Program-made: the position numbers and the translations under genes | Shown here: positions 1 to 12,178 of the stretch, in pieces | How positions within the stretch are numbered: the stretch's first letter is position 1 | Layout: every line of letters starts with the position of its first letter | Assembly (NCBI RefSeq): GCF_009905375.1 | Contig: NC_133657.1 | Location: 40,915,853-40,979,852, forward strand | Direction of reading: 5' to 3' | DNA: 64,000 bases | From: Apium graveolens | Taxonomy: Eukaryota > Streptophyta > Magnoliopsida > Apiales > Apiaceae | Notes under the pieces: model-generated | The model's database searches: none | Seen by the model: the letters and a program-made list of their open reading frames with translations, nothing else | What the model was told of the DNA's origin: nothing

Positions 1-2300
1 ACTTCCAATCACAACTGTCTTACTCTTCAACTATCTATTTTCCTTTCCTACGTCTTGCCTTTTCTGCTCACATATCATAAGTATCTATCAATCATCAACT
101 CATAGAGTTCTATTCAACACACACTTCTATCTACCCTTCGTTTTACCCAAATCCGATTAACGGATTGAAATCTATGCAATAACGAAGTAAACACCGAATA
201 TATAGACCGATAGTCAAACAACAGGTCACGTATAACACATAATACATCACGTAATCAATGACATATCATTTATAAAGAAGTCTCGGGTCATAAATGTGCT
301 TTCGGGTATTTAAAATAATTTTTAAAACATTTTTCGGAATTAAAACGGGTCGTTGGATCAATTTCGGGTTAATAAACAGGGTTCGGTTGGCCAATTCTGG
401 CTCCGAAACAATTTTAGAATAATTATCGAGCCTTGAAAATAATTTAGAATAATATTTTAAAGCTCGAAACTATTTTTCAGAATTTTTAAATCATTTTTAA
501 TAATTAAATCTAATTAAATAATTAATTAAAAATCAATTAATAATTAATTAAATCAATTAATCAATTAATTTTCGAATTAATTGACTAATTAATTAATTAA
601 AAATTAACTGAAATTAATTAACTAATTAATTTAGATTTATTTGTGAATTAAAAATAATTTTCAGAATTAAAATAATAATTTTTAGAATTTTCAGAAATTA
701 AAAACGAATTTTTATAATAAAAATAAATAAGAAATATGATTTTTAAACATTTTATAAACAGGAATCCTAAATTTGCAAAGTCTGCAAACCTCAGGGACCT
801 AACTGCATCATTTTCAAAAGTTGGGGTACCAAACTGTAATTTTCCAGCTCTTCGCCGGAAAATAGTCGGGTTCGCCGGAGAACACGTTCCCGGCGTCCTC
901 ACCCCACCAACACCTCCAGATCACATCTACACAACATCAGAAACACAACCATGCAATCAATTCATCCTAACAATCCCTGAGTTGGCCGGAATTTGGCCGT
1001 GAAGTTTTCCAGTTTTCGGCGAACATCGGAAAACTTCAAAACACAACTCCCTTCTCTACAGACCTCGTTGGTTCATGAAACTTATACGACTAGATTGCAA
1101 ATTTCACAGAGAACACAACCCACTATAACACATCATCAATCTATCACAGAATAAGAAACCCCCAAATTTCAATTAAGAACATTCATACGGGTTATAAACC
1201 CTAATTTTAAAATTCGAAAATCAAACTCAAATTTGAACATCTTATTGAACTCCAAATCAGACGTATGACATATGAAAATCATCAGGAAAACAATCTCTAC
1301 AACATGCAATTATCAAATCATACAAACAATCATCTGAACAAAAATTCATATTTTTAATAAAATAAATTCGAAAATAAATAAATTTTTAGAAATTAAACCT
1401 TTGATTCTGCAGTGAAACAAAGCTCAGAATCTGATAGAACACCTCAAATCCTTCGTTTTGGTTACTCAAGCTTTAAAAACAGAGATCGGTAACGCCTTCG
1501 TTTTGCTGTTTGATTCTTAGAACAGTTTATGAATATAAGATTTTTCTCTGTAAAATTATATAATTATCTGTCTTCAATTGATTTTTATACGAAATAAAAT
1601 ACGGTAAAAGGCTATTTATAATTACGGAAAATTAATATCCCGTTGGATCATTCCGGATATAAAATGGTACGTTTATTTATAAAAACTGATCCAAACGGTA
1701 TCGGTTTTCGGGATAATTATCCAAATCAGTACAGCTTGTACTGCGGTCTTGGTCTCAGCACCCAGTTACACGTACTACGAAGTGATAATTGGGATAGTTT
1801 AATAAAAAGCTCCCGTTTATCGAAAATACGGGTTTTATTAATATACCGAAACGAATATTGTATCGAAAATGTTGTGTCGGGACCCGCGCAGGACAATCCG
1901 TACGCCGGATCGAAAAAGTCGAAACATGGAAAATGCTCGAAATATTATAATTAGGTTAGGAAGGAGTTCTCGGAAGAGTTTCGGGTTCCAAAAATGTAAC
2001 AACGGTTGACGTCGGTTGGTTCCCGTTTTTATAAAATAAATTTTAATTACCCGGAAAAAGATTTTAAAAATTTCATATGATTCTTATAAATCTATAAATC
2101 AACATAAAAATAATTAGGAAGATATGACAATTATCTATATTTTATTTTGGACATATAAAAATTAAAATACTCAATTAATATTATTTTTGAATATTCAAGT
2201 ACATATATCACTTAACAATTAACTCACAAAATAGATACTGAACACACATAATAATTATTTAATATCGAAAATAATTACACGATATATCCCGGATATTACA
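1..2300 (-). repeat. 3' LTR of the Tekay element, truncated by window edge
   Basis: Aligns nearly base for base with 9260-11545. On the minus strand the LTR begins TGTAATATCCGGG at 2300, directly after the polypurine tract. A TATAAATAG box is visible on the minus strand at 1612-1620. No separate host gene is seen; the antisense frame at 1643-1954 recurs only because the LTR is duplicated. Confidence 0.93.
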
Positions 2301-2320
2301 TCCTTCCCCCCTTAAAAGGA
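2301..2320 (-). other. Polypurine tract of the Tekay element
   Basis: On the minus strand this is a purine run with six consecutive G, immediately upstream of the 3' LTR. It is the expected primer site for plus-strand DNA synthesis. Confidence 0.85.
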
Positions 2321-2338
2321 TTCTGTCCTCGGAATCTC

Positions 2339-5300
2339 CTAAGAAAACAAATGAGGATACTTTTCTCTCATATCACTTTCTAACTCCCAGGTTGACTCTT
2401 CAACCTTTGGGTTTCTCCACAATACTCTTACTAACTTTATCACTTTATTCCTCAATACTTTCTCTTTTTCCTCTAAAATCTCTATTGGATTCTCTACATA
2501 TGATAAATCTGCCTGAAGCTCTATTGGCTCATATTCTATTACATGCCTGGAGTCTGGATTATATTTCTTGAGCATCGATACATGAAAAATATTGTGAATG
2601 TGCCCCATGTGCGGAGGTAACGCCAATTCGTAAGCGACTTTGCCAACGCTCTTTAGGATCTCAAAAGGTCCGACATATCTTGGGCTTAGCTTCCCTTTCT
2701 TCCCAAACCTCGTTAGTCCTTTCCACGGTGATACTTTTAATAATACCAAGCTCCCTTCTTCAAATTCCATGTCTTTCCTTGACTGGTCTGCATATCTCCT
2801 CTGACGATTTTGTGCGGCTATTAATCTCTTCTGGATAATTTCAACAACTTCCTTTGTCTGTTGCACCAATTCAGGTCCGAGTATTTTGCGTTCTCCTACT
2901 TCATTCCAATATAATGGAGATCTACATTTGCGTCCATAAAGGGCTTCATAAGGTGGCATTCCAATGCTGGCATGATAACTGTTGTTGTAAGCAAACTCTA
3001 CCAGGGGTAAATGTTCGTCCCAACTTCCTTTGAAATCAATAGCACAAACACGTAACATATCCTCGATTGTCTGGATCGTTCTTTCACTTTGGCCATCCGT
3101 TTGGGGGTGATAAGTTGTACTCATATTCAGTCTTGTTCCCAAACATTCTTGAAAACTCTTCCAGAATCTTGAATTAAACCTTGGATCTCGATCAGATACG
3201 ATAGACACTGGAACTCTATGACGAACTACAATTTCTTTTAGGTACATATGGACCAACTTGTCGAGCGAAAATCTTTCATTTATAGGCAGAAAATGAGCTG
3301 ACTTGGTAAGTCTATCCACTATAACCCAAATGGCATCATGATTAGCTCTTGTCCTTGGTAATCCAACTATGAAATCCATGGTAATATGTTCCCACTTCCA
3401 CTCTGGAATCTCCAATGGCTGTAGCAATCCGCTTGGTCTTTGATGCTCTGCTTTAACTCTCTGACAGGTATAACATTTGCTAACCCATTCCATAATTTCC
3501 CTCTTCATATCTGGCCACCAATAATTCTTCTTTAAATCTCTGTACATTTTGGTACTCCCTGGATGGATGGAATATCTTGAACTATGTGCTTCTTGTAAAA
3601 TTTCATTCTTTAACTCCGTCACTGGTGGAATCCAGATTCTAGATGAAAATCTCAAAATGCCTTGATCATCCTTCTGCGTGCATAATTCTTCACCTATCAA
3701 ACGATTTATATCTTGATCCATTACATCTTTCTGACATTTCTTTATTTTCTCCAACAACTCCGGCTGGAAAGTCATACTGTACACTTTCGCTTTCTCAGGC
3801 TCGCAAACTCTAATTTCCAATTCCAATTTCTGAAATTCCTTATATATATCTTCAGGTACTGATAATTCATTTAACTTTTCCTTCCGACTTAATGCGTCTG
3901 CCACCACATTCGCCTTACCGGGATGATAATTAATCGAGCAATCATAATCCTTGATCAATTCTAACCATCTCCTTTGCCTCATATTAAGTTCCTTCTGGGT
4001 AAATATATATTTCAAACTTTTGTGATCCGTGAAAATCTCACACTTTTCTCCATACAAATAATGTCTCCAAATCTTCAAAGCAAAAACTATAGCTGCTAGC
4101 TCCAAGTCATGAGTAGGATACTTTTGTTCGTGTGGTTTCAATTGCCTTGACGCATACGTAATCACCTTGTCGTGCTGCATAAGAACACATCCTAATCCTT
4201 TGTAGGAAGCATCGCTATAAATTACGAAATTCCCTTGATTGTCTGGAAGTGACAAAACAGGTGTTGTGATTAATCTCCGCTTCAATTCCTGAAAACTTTC
4301 TTCGCACTTGTCATTCCATATAAACTTTTCATTCTTTCATGTAAGCTTTGTTAATGGTGTGGCAATCCTTGAGAAATTCTGAAAGAATCGTCGATAATAT
4401 CCTGCCAATCCCAAGAAACTTCTTACCTCAGTGGGTGTTCTCGGTCTTTCCCAATTCGTAATTGCCTCGATCTTTGCTGGGTCCACTTTGATCCCTTCTT
4501 TACTGACTATGTGTCCTAAGAACTGAACTTCTTCTAGCCAAAACTCACACTTCGACAATTTAGCATATAACTTCTTTTTCCTTAAAATCTCCAAAGTTGT
4601 CCTTAAATGTTCCGCATGATCCTCCTCCGTCTTTGAATAGGTCAAAATATCGTCTATAAATACTATAACGAACTTGTCCAAATATTCCTTGAAAATTCTG
4701 TTCATCAGGTCCATAAACGCTGCTGGGGCGTTGGTCAATCCAAAAGACATCACTAAAAACTCGTAATGTCCATACCTTGTTCTGAAAGCTGTCTTTGGTA
4801 TATCTTCTGGCTTGATCTTTAGTTGATGATATCCCGATCTTAAATTAATTTTGGAGAAGTACTTGGCTCCCTTCAATTGGTCAAACAGATCATCGATTCT
4901 GGGTAACGGATACTTGTTCTTGATTGTCAGCTTGTTGAGTTCCCTATAGTCAATGCACAGTCTCATGCTTCCATCTTTCTTCTTGACAAATAATACCGGG
5001 GCTCCCCACGGGGATACGCTGGGTTTGATTACTCCATTTTCTAACAATTCCTGCAATTACTTTGCTAGCTCTTTCATCTCAACAGGCGCCATTCTGTACG
5101 GGGCTTTGGATACTGGTTCTGTTTCAGGTGCTAAGTCGATCGCAAATTCAATTTCTCTATCTGGAGGAAGTCCTGGCAATTCGTCGGGAAATACGTCTGG
5201 AAATTCATTCACTACTGGGATATCTTCAAGTTTTGCTGGCTCCTGACTTTTGTCAATCACGTATGCTACAAAATGCTCGCATCCTTGCCGTAGTAACTTC

Positions 5301-6955
5301 TTGGCTTGAATCATCGTTAAGAACTTCTTTACCTGCTTCTGTCCCTTGAACGTTACTATTCTTTCGTCTGGCGTTTTCACCCTTACTTTCTTATTTCGAC
5401 AATCTATCTGAGCATCATGCTTAGATAACCAATCCATCCCTAATATCACATCAAATTCTCCTAACTTAAATGGTATCAAATCTACACAAAACTTACTACC
5501 AGAAATCTCAATCTCACAATTTCCACAAACTTGGTTTACAGTTACACGTTCTTGATTTGCTAATTCCACAGTCATTATTTCATTTAAGCACTCAACTGGA
5601 TAGTTTAATTTACTAACAAAATCTTGTGATACAAACGATCGAGTTGCTCCCGAGTCTATTAACACTTTGGCACATAAAGAATTCACATTAAGCGTACCTG
5701 CCACGACATCCGTATCCTGGATCGCATCCTTCACCGACATGTCAAAAACTCTAGCCCTTGAAGGCTCATTCACTGTTGGGGTAGATCCCATAATCCTCAA
5801 TGCATTACTGACTGGGGCTGGTGTCTTGCAATCCCTGGCCATATGTCCTGGCTTCCCACATTTAAAGCATGTAAATCCAATGACTGGAACCTTCACTGCT
5901 GGATTCCGGATAGGCTGATCCTTATTTGCTGGCTGATTTCGGCACTCCCTCGAGTAGTGCCCTTTCTGGTTGCATTTAAAACATACCACATTCAACTTGT
6001 TACAAACTCCTCCATGCTTCTTTCCACATACTTGACAATCTGGAAAAGTTAATCTCAACTGATTCGGCGGATTCACATTAGCTGGACGATTGCCCTGGCC
6101 TCCGTCTCCTGCATTTTGTCTCCTAAAATTAAAATTTCTCCCTGGCTGAAACTTGCCCTTCTTAAAATTTGGAAACTTCCCTGTTTGTGACTGACCCTCA
6201 CTTCCCTCAACTTTCCTTTTCTTGCTTTCCTTATCTTTCTGGAACATCTCACTCTCTGTCTCTGCGATCATAGCTTTCTGTACAACCCCGGCGTAGGTAT
6301 CCAATTCAAAAATAGCTACTTTCCCCCTGATCCATGGCTTCAAGCCTTGCTGGAATCTCTTAGCTTTCTTTCTATCAGTATCAACATACGACGGCACATA
6401 CCTTGATAATTCCTCAAACTTCCCTTCATAATCTGTTACCGACATATTCCCTTGCTTTAACTCTAAAAACTTCAGCTCCATTTGATCCTGAACAAACTGA
6501 GGAAAATACTTTTCTAAAAATAATTCCTTGAACCTTTCCCAACTAATAACATCTGTGCCTTCCAATGTCTTCACCATTTCCCACCAATAGGTGGCCTCAT
6601 TCTTCAGATAGTAACTTGCAAACTCAACCTTTTGTTCCTCTTTCACTTTCACTAAGGCAAATGCCTTTTCTATTTCCTTTAATCAAACATTTGCTTCAAT
6701 TGGCTCTAAGGAACCCTTGAATTCTGGTGGGTTTATTTCCTGAAAAGTTTTGAAAGTTACCTGGGGATTGGTCTGTCTCTGCTGTTGTTGTGCCAGGTGA
6801 ACTGTTTGTTGGGCCAAGATTTAAAGAATCTGGGCTATTGCTGGGTCCATGGGTCCTGGGTTCACATTCTGGTTTATATTATTTTGATTGTTATTGTTGT
6901 TATTGTTGGTTTCTTCATTCTGGGTGTTGGTGCGGGTATTTCTTTTGGGAGGCAT
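2339..6955 (-). pseudogene. Tekay gag-pol polyprotein with four nonsense codons
   Basis: One continuous frame of 1,538 codons from the ATG at 6955 (MPPKRN) to the stop at 2339, with no frameshift but four internal stops: TAA near codon 45 (6821), TGA near 91 (6683), TAA at 633 (5057) and TGA at 873 (4337). Order: gag capsid; CCHC zinc knuckles near 325-338 and 363-376; protease LIDSGAT near 432; reverse transcriptase with FIDDI; RNase H ([15 protein letters not shown]); integrase HHCC zinc finger, then the D, D and E catalytic motifs; a GPY/F-like segment; a chromodomain ending in KYPHLFS. The first catalytic Asp of reverse transcriptase is Asn (KINLRSGYH, codon about 704), so the enzyme should be inactive even apart from the stops. 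The stops replace positions where the family has Gln, Arg or Trp, as cytosine deamination would give. Not a functional protein. Confidence 0.93.
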
Positions 6956-7410
6956 TTTCTGTAAAGAATCAATCAATTTATTTAGCTTTTGAATCAAATA
7001 TTTGCATAAAAGAAAAGTTTTGGAAAACAAGAATATCTCTTTTTGAAAACAGTTGTAAGTAAGTAAATTGCATGCTTCTTTACAGAATATAAACAGTTAG
7101 AGAAAACAGGGTACATGGTATCACAGGGTATACTGGTGCCATAAATAAGGTAAAGTAAAACAGGTGCAATAAAATAAATGACAGTGTTGGAAAGGAAAAG
7201 GTACTGATATATAGATCAAAAGTTTTAGGTAGTACAAGCGTAAAGACGCTTCAAAAGTAAAAGCAGAAAGGGTACAACAACCTACTCACTAGTCAGCATC
7301 GCTAGTCTATAAATACAACTCAAAAGTCTTCTGATACACACTACACACTACTGTCCATACTACATAATCATAACAACACTGCTCAGCATTTCCATCTCAG
7401 AATCTCTGGC

Positions 7411-7923
7411 TCATGGCAAATCTGGACCTCCTATCTCCTCAAGCTCCTCTAGAACCCACTTAGCCCACTCCACTAGGAAATCAGGGGTGATGTCCTCATG
7501 TGTAGCCTCAGCAATCCTCACAGCAGCTGCTCTACGAAACGCCTGGAGCCTCTCCCTAAGTCGCCTCTCACCACTCCCCATCTCTCTGGTACGCATGATA
7601 TGCAATACTTCCTGGATCTGACCCTGTAGGAATCGCTGCTCCATAAGGCAAGCCTCAAACTGATGATATGGGACAGGATAGGAAGAGAACTGGAAAGGTA
7701 CTCCTGTGACTGAATGACTAGTAAAGCCTGAATCAGCAGGTGGGGGTCCTCTGACAGGTGGCCTCATGCCTGGAGGTGGAATAGCCTGCAATGGTACGGG
7801 CTACAATACCGGTGGAGGTAGAATAGCCAATGCTGGTGGAATCACAGGACGTGGATCCGATGCTGGTGCTCTAACTGAAGACTCTGAGTGATCAGCTGAT
7901 ACGGGAATAAAAGAATCGGCCAT
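7411..7923 (-). pseudogene. Extra ORF in the Tekay leader, one internal stop
   Basis: A 170-codon frame between the 5' LTR and gag, starting MADSFIPVSADHSES at 7923 and ending at a TGA at 7411. A single in-frame TAG near 7792 interrupts it, where CAG would be a one-base change. The N-terminal half is rich in Pro, Ala and Val; the middle has MEQRFLQGQIQEVLHIM, likely helical; the C-terminus is acidic (EWAKWVLEELEEIGGPDLP). It has no zinc knuckle, protease or membrane segment that I can see, and I do not recognise the family. Its position matches the extra 5' ORF known from some other plant gypsy lineages. The length and coherent composition argue for past coding, but only one copy is visible here. 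Confidence 0.5.
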
Positions 7924-8105
7924 CTCTGCTATCTGAAATTATATCGCAATATAAGAATCTCGTTCCATAACGCAAACTATACTAATACCTGATATACCGA
8001 AGCACTCAACCTCTCAACGTTCTCTCATCCTATGCCTTACTTCTAATCTTAACCCTCTACCCATTCCCGTTAACCTAGGCTTGTGTCAGTGACTTATAAC
8101 CTGTA

Positions 8106-8117
8106 GCTCTGATACCA
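8106..8117 (-). other. Primer binding site, initiator tRNA-Met
   Basis: The minus strand reads TGGTATCAGAGC, the usual plant initiator-methionine tRNA site, four bases inside the 5' LTR boundary at 8122. It fixes the element's orientation and LTR end. Confidence 0.92.
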
Positions 8118-8121
8118 AACC

Positions 8122-11100
8122 TGTGGCGCCCTCCAAACCCGGGTCAGAAGTTTGGGGTCCACACACACACCTTAATTATAACCTGCTTATAACAATAATA
8201 AAGATAATAATAATATATGCCGTGACCCTACTTATCAACCACCACGGACCGCAACAGGTTAAAGTATGCACACAAACCAAACACACTAATATATTACAAA
8301 CCGTTCAAATCCCAACTATTTCAAACTCACACTGAGTATCAAACATTAATACAAACTTTTACAAACTTAAATTATCCCAAAAGAAGCCTACTAGCTCAGC
8401 TTCCTCAACCTGAACCCCTAGCTCTCGCGCTGGACTGGGGATCCTCGCTACCAACTGGTTCTTTTTTAACTGGAAAGAATATAAACAACATCGCACAAAT
8501 GAGCTAACTAGCTCAGCAAGTCAAAATGACAAAACTGAGAATAATGATCATCAGGTGACTATGATTATGATATCAAGTGAACATTGGATTATGATTTAGA
8601 ATTGGATATTATACTTTTAATTTAAAAGCCAAGGTTAGGCTGCTGATCAGTCACGCACTAACCCCGAGCAAGGCACACAGCATTGCTCTAACTACTGGAT
8701 CCAAGGCACACATTGGCCTAACTTGACCATTATATGGTCTGACCACGAATCTGGTCCACAATTTTATAAAAACAATCCATTTCTAACATAATAACAGAAT
8801 ATGCAATAATAAACAATAACCAAAATCATTAACAACAATGAGTGTTTAACAATGAAAGGTTTTCAATCTTTGTAAGGATCAAATAAGTAGTTTAAAAGCT
8901 TGAACGCTGGGTAATGAAAGAATTGGATAACAAAAGAATCAATATTTCAGGGTTTCAAAGATTTGGGCTCTCAAAGCATAGGATGCCATGGTTGAATGTA
9001 CAAGTAATTCAGTTCAGTGTTTGGGATTTTGTTTGCATGTATTTATGGAATAGTATCGTATACTTGGGGTTCGAGTTTGGGTTTACAATAATCAATGGCT
9101 TAGAAAGAATATGGTTCATGGCTCAAGAACAATAACTAAAATCAGGGTTTAGGTTTCCGTGCTTCAAAGCACTTGCAATGTCAACAAGACTATCAAGAAT
9201 TACAATGTCTCGAGAAAGTTCAGAACACTTGCCTGGTATTAGCTTACTACTCTGCACTGACTTCCAATCACAACCGTCTTACTCTTCAACTATCTGTTTT
9301 CCTTTCCTACGTCTTGCCTTTTCTGCTCACATATCATAAGTATCTATCAATCATCAACTCATAGAGTTCTATTCAACACACACTTCTATCTACCCTTCGT
9401 TTTACCCAAATCCGATTAACGGATTGAAATCTATGCAATAACGAAGTAAACACCGAATATATAGACCGATAGTCAAACAACAGGTCACGTATAACACATA
9501 ATACATCACGTAATCAATGACATATTATTTATAAAGAAGTCTCGGGTCATAAATGTGCTTTCGGGTATTTAAAATAATTTTTAAAACATTTTTCGGAATT
9601 AAAACGGGTCATTGGATCAATTTCGGGTTAATAAACAGGGTTCGGTTGGCCAATTCTGGCTCCGAAACAATTTTAGAATAATTATCGAGCCTTGAAAATA
9701 ATTTAGAATAATATTTTAAAGCTCGAAACTATTTTTCAGAATTTTTAAATCATTTTTAATAATTAAATCTAATTAAATAATTAATTAAAAATCAATTAAT
9801 AATTAATTAAATCAATTAATCAATTAATTTTCGAATTAATTGACTAATTAATCAATTAAAAATTAACTGAAATTAATTAACTAATTAATTTATTTGTGAA
9901 TTAAAAATAATTTTCAGAATTAAAATAATAATTTTTAGAATTTTCAGAAATTAAAAATGAATTTTTATAATAAAAATAAATAAGAAATATGATTTTTAAA
10001 CATTTTATAAACAGGAATCCTAAATTTGCAAAGTCTGCAAACCTCAGGGACCTAACTGCATCGTTTTCAAAAGTTGGGGTACCAAACTGTAATTTTCCAG
10101 CTCTTCGCCGGAAAACAGTCGGGTTCGCCGGAGAACACGTTCCCGGCGTCCTCACCCCACCAACACCTCCAGATCACATCTACACAACATCAAGAACACA
10201 ACCATGCAATTAATTCATCCTAACAATCCCTGAGTTGGCCGGAATTTGGCCGTGAAGTTTTCCAGTTTCCGGCGAACATCGGAAAACTTCAAAACACAAC
10301 TCCCTTCTCTACAGACCTCGTTGGTTCATGAAACTTATACGACTAGATTGCAAATTTCACAGAGAACACAACCCACTATAACACATCATCAATCTATCAC
10401 AGAATAAGAAACCCCCAAATTTCAATTAAGAACATTCATACGGGTTATAAACCCTAATTTTAAAATTCGAAAATCAAACTCAAATTTGAACATGTTATTG
10501 AACTCCAAATCAGACGTATGACATATGAAAATCATCAGGAAAACAAGCTCTACAACATACAATCATCAAATCATACAAACAATCATTTGAACAAAAATTC
10601 ATATTTTTAAAATTCGAAAATAAATAAATTTTTAGAAATTAAACCTTTGATTCTGCAGTGAAACAAAGCTCAGAATCTGATAGAACACCTCAAATCCTTC
10701 GTTTTGGTTACTTAAGCTTTAAAAACAGAGATCGGTAACGCCTTCGTTTTGCTGTTTGATTCTTAGAACAGTTTATGAATATAAGATTTTTTCTGTAAAA
10801 TTATATAATTATCTGTCTGCAATTGATTTTTATACGAAATAAAATACGGTAAAAGGCTATTTATAATTACGGAAAATTAGTATCCCGTTGGATCATTCCG
10901 GATATAAAATGGTACGTTTATTTATAAAAACTGATCCAAACGGTATCGGTTTTCGGGATAATTATCCAAATCAGTACAGCTTGTACTGCGGTCTTGGTCT
11001 CAGCACCCAGTTACACGTACTACGAAGTGATAATTGGGATAGTTTAATAAAAAGCTCCCGTTTATCGAAAATACGGGTTTTATTAATATACCGAAACGAA

Positions 11101-11545
11101 TATTGTATCGAAAATGTTGTGCCGGGACCCGCGCAGGACAATCCGTACGCCGGATCGAAAAAGTCGAAATATGGAAAATGCTCGGAATATTATAATTAGG
11201 TTAGGAAGGAGTTCTCGGAAGAGTTTCGGGTTCCAAAAACGTAACAACGGTTGACGTCGGTTGGTTCCCGTTTTTATAAAATAAATTTTAATTACCCGGA
11301 AAAAGATTTTAAAAATTTCATATGATTCTTATAAATCTATAAATCAACATAAAAATAATTAGGAAGATATGACAATTATCTATATTTTATTTTGGACATA
11401 TAAAAATTAAAATACTCAATTAATATTATTTTTGAATATTCAAGTACATATATCACTTAACAATTAACTCACAAAATAGATACTGAACACACATAATAAT
11501 TATTTAATATCGAAAATAATTACACGATATATCCCGGATATTACA
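8122..11545 (-). repeat. 5' LTR of the Tekay element
   Basis: 3,424 bp with TG...CA ends: the plus strand begins TGTGGCGCCCTCC and ends CGGATATTACA. Boundaries come from the primer site at 8106-8117 and from the end shared with the left LTR. The minus-strand TATA box (10857-10865) lies about 680 bp into the LTR, so R plus U5 would be unusually long, about 2.7 kb. Confidence 0.93.
10857..10865 (-). promoter_or_regulatory. Putative TATA box of the Tekay LTR
   Basis: TATAAATAG on the minus strand, retained at the same place in both LTRs (1612-1620 on the left). Transcription would start about 30 bases further along the minus strand. Assigned by motif only. Confidence 0.5.
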
Positions 11546-11685
11546 TAGGTGGCAGTAGTTCAAACCCCGTGAAATAGGAAAGCGAAACCAGGCAAGTAAC
11601 TATGCCTTCTCTTGTTAATTGTATATCGAGAGGAAATTATTGATGCCATGATTAACTAGAGGCTTTTTATTGCCATTGTGATACA

Positions 11686-11847
11686 CCTGTTATTGATTCT
11701 TGAGAAACCCTATTATTGTTTCTTGTGAACCTGTTATTGATTTTTGAGAAACCCTGTTATTGTTCCTTGTGAACCTGTTATTGATTCTTGAGAAACTCTG
11801 TTAATGTTCCTTCTGAACCTGTTATTGATTTTTGTAATGACTTGATA
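11686..11847. repeat. Tandem repeat, about 44 bp x 3.6
   Basis: Imperfect copies of a unit beginning CCTGTTATTGATTCTTGAG and ending CCTTGTGAA. It lies inside the gypsy LTR fragment, as do many plant LTR minisatellites. Confidence 0.8.
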
Positions 11848-12031
11848 TGACTATTGTTCGAACCTTTATAGTAACCTTTTTATTCATATCCTGATCACCT
11901 GTGGATACCTTGAATTCTTGTAAACCCTGTAAGAACCTTTATGAACTCCCTTGCGTAATGATACTTCATTCGTTTGTTTACCTTATCCTGTAATGATCCT
12001 TAGAACTATTTTGATTCCCTAACTTGTATAT

Positions 12032-12178
12032 CCATGTTTATCATTTGATCAGTTCCTTGGTATTGATCCATGTTTGTCATTTGATCCTGTTCCTTGGTAT
12101 TGATCCATGTTTGTCATTTGATCCAGTTCCTTGGTATTGATCCATGGTTGTCATTTGATCCAGTTCCTTGGTATTGAT
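12032..12178. repeat. Tandem repeat, 37 bp x 4
   Basis: Four copies of a unit beginning CCATGTTTGTCATTTGATCC (12032, 12068, 12105, 12142), the first one base shorter, followed by a decayed partial copy. Confidence 0.88.

Larger units (their letters stand above)
1..11545 (-). mobile_element. Ty3/gypsy Tekay-type chromovirus, near complete
   Basis: LTR retrotransposon read on the minus strand: 5' LTR 8122-11545, primer binding site 8106-8117, leader, gag-pol 6955-2339, polypurine tract 2301-2320, 3' LTR 2300 to beyond the window start. Position 1 matches 9260, so about 1.14 kb of the 3' LTR is missing and the full element should be about 12.7 kb. By eye about 25 substitutions and three small indels separate the 2.3 kb of shared LTR, about 1.1% divergence, so insertion was recent. 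The base run TAGGT at 11546-11550 is the presumed right target duplication; the left copy lies outside. The C-terminal chromodomain and the very long LTRs point to the Tekay/Del lineage. It sits inside another gypsy LTR (11546-13148). Confidence 0.93.

Noticed and set aside
1643..1954. 103-codon frame with an almost identical copy at 10888-11199
   Set aside because: The two copies are the same site in the two LTRs, so the conservation reflects LTR duplication and not coding constraint. It is also antisense to the element.
8106..8117. Possible tRNA gene at the tRNA-complementary sequence
   Set aside because: Only the 12-base primer site is present; no cloverleaf can be formed around it.
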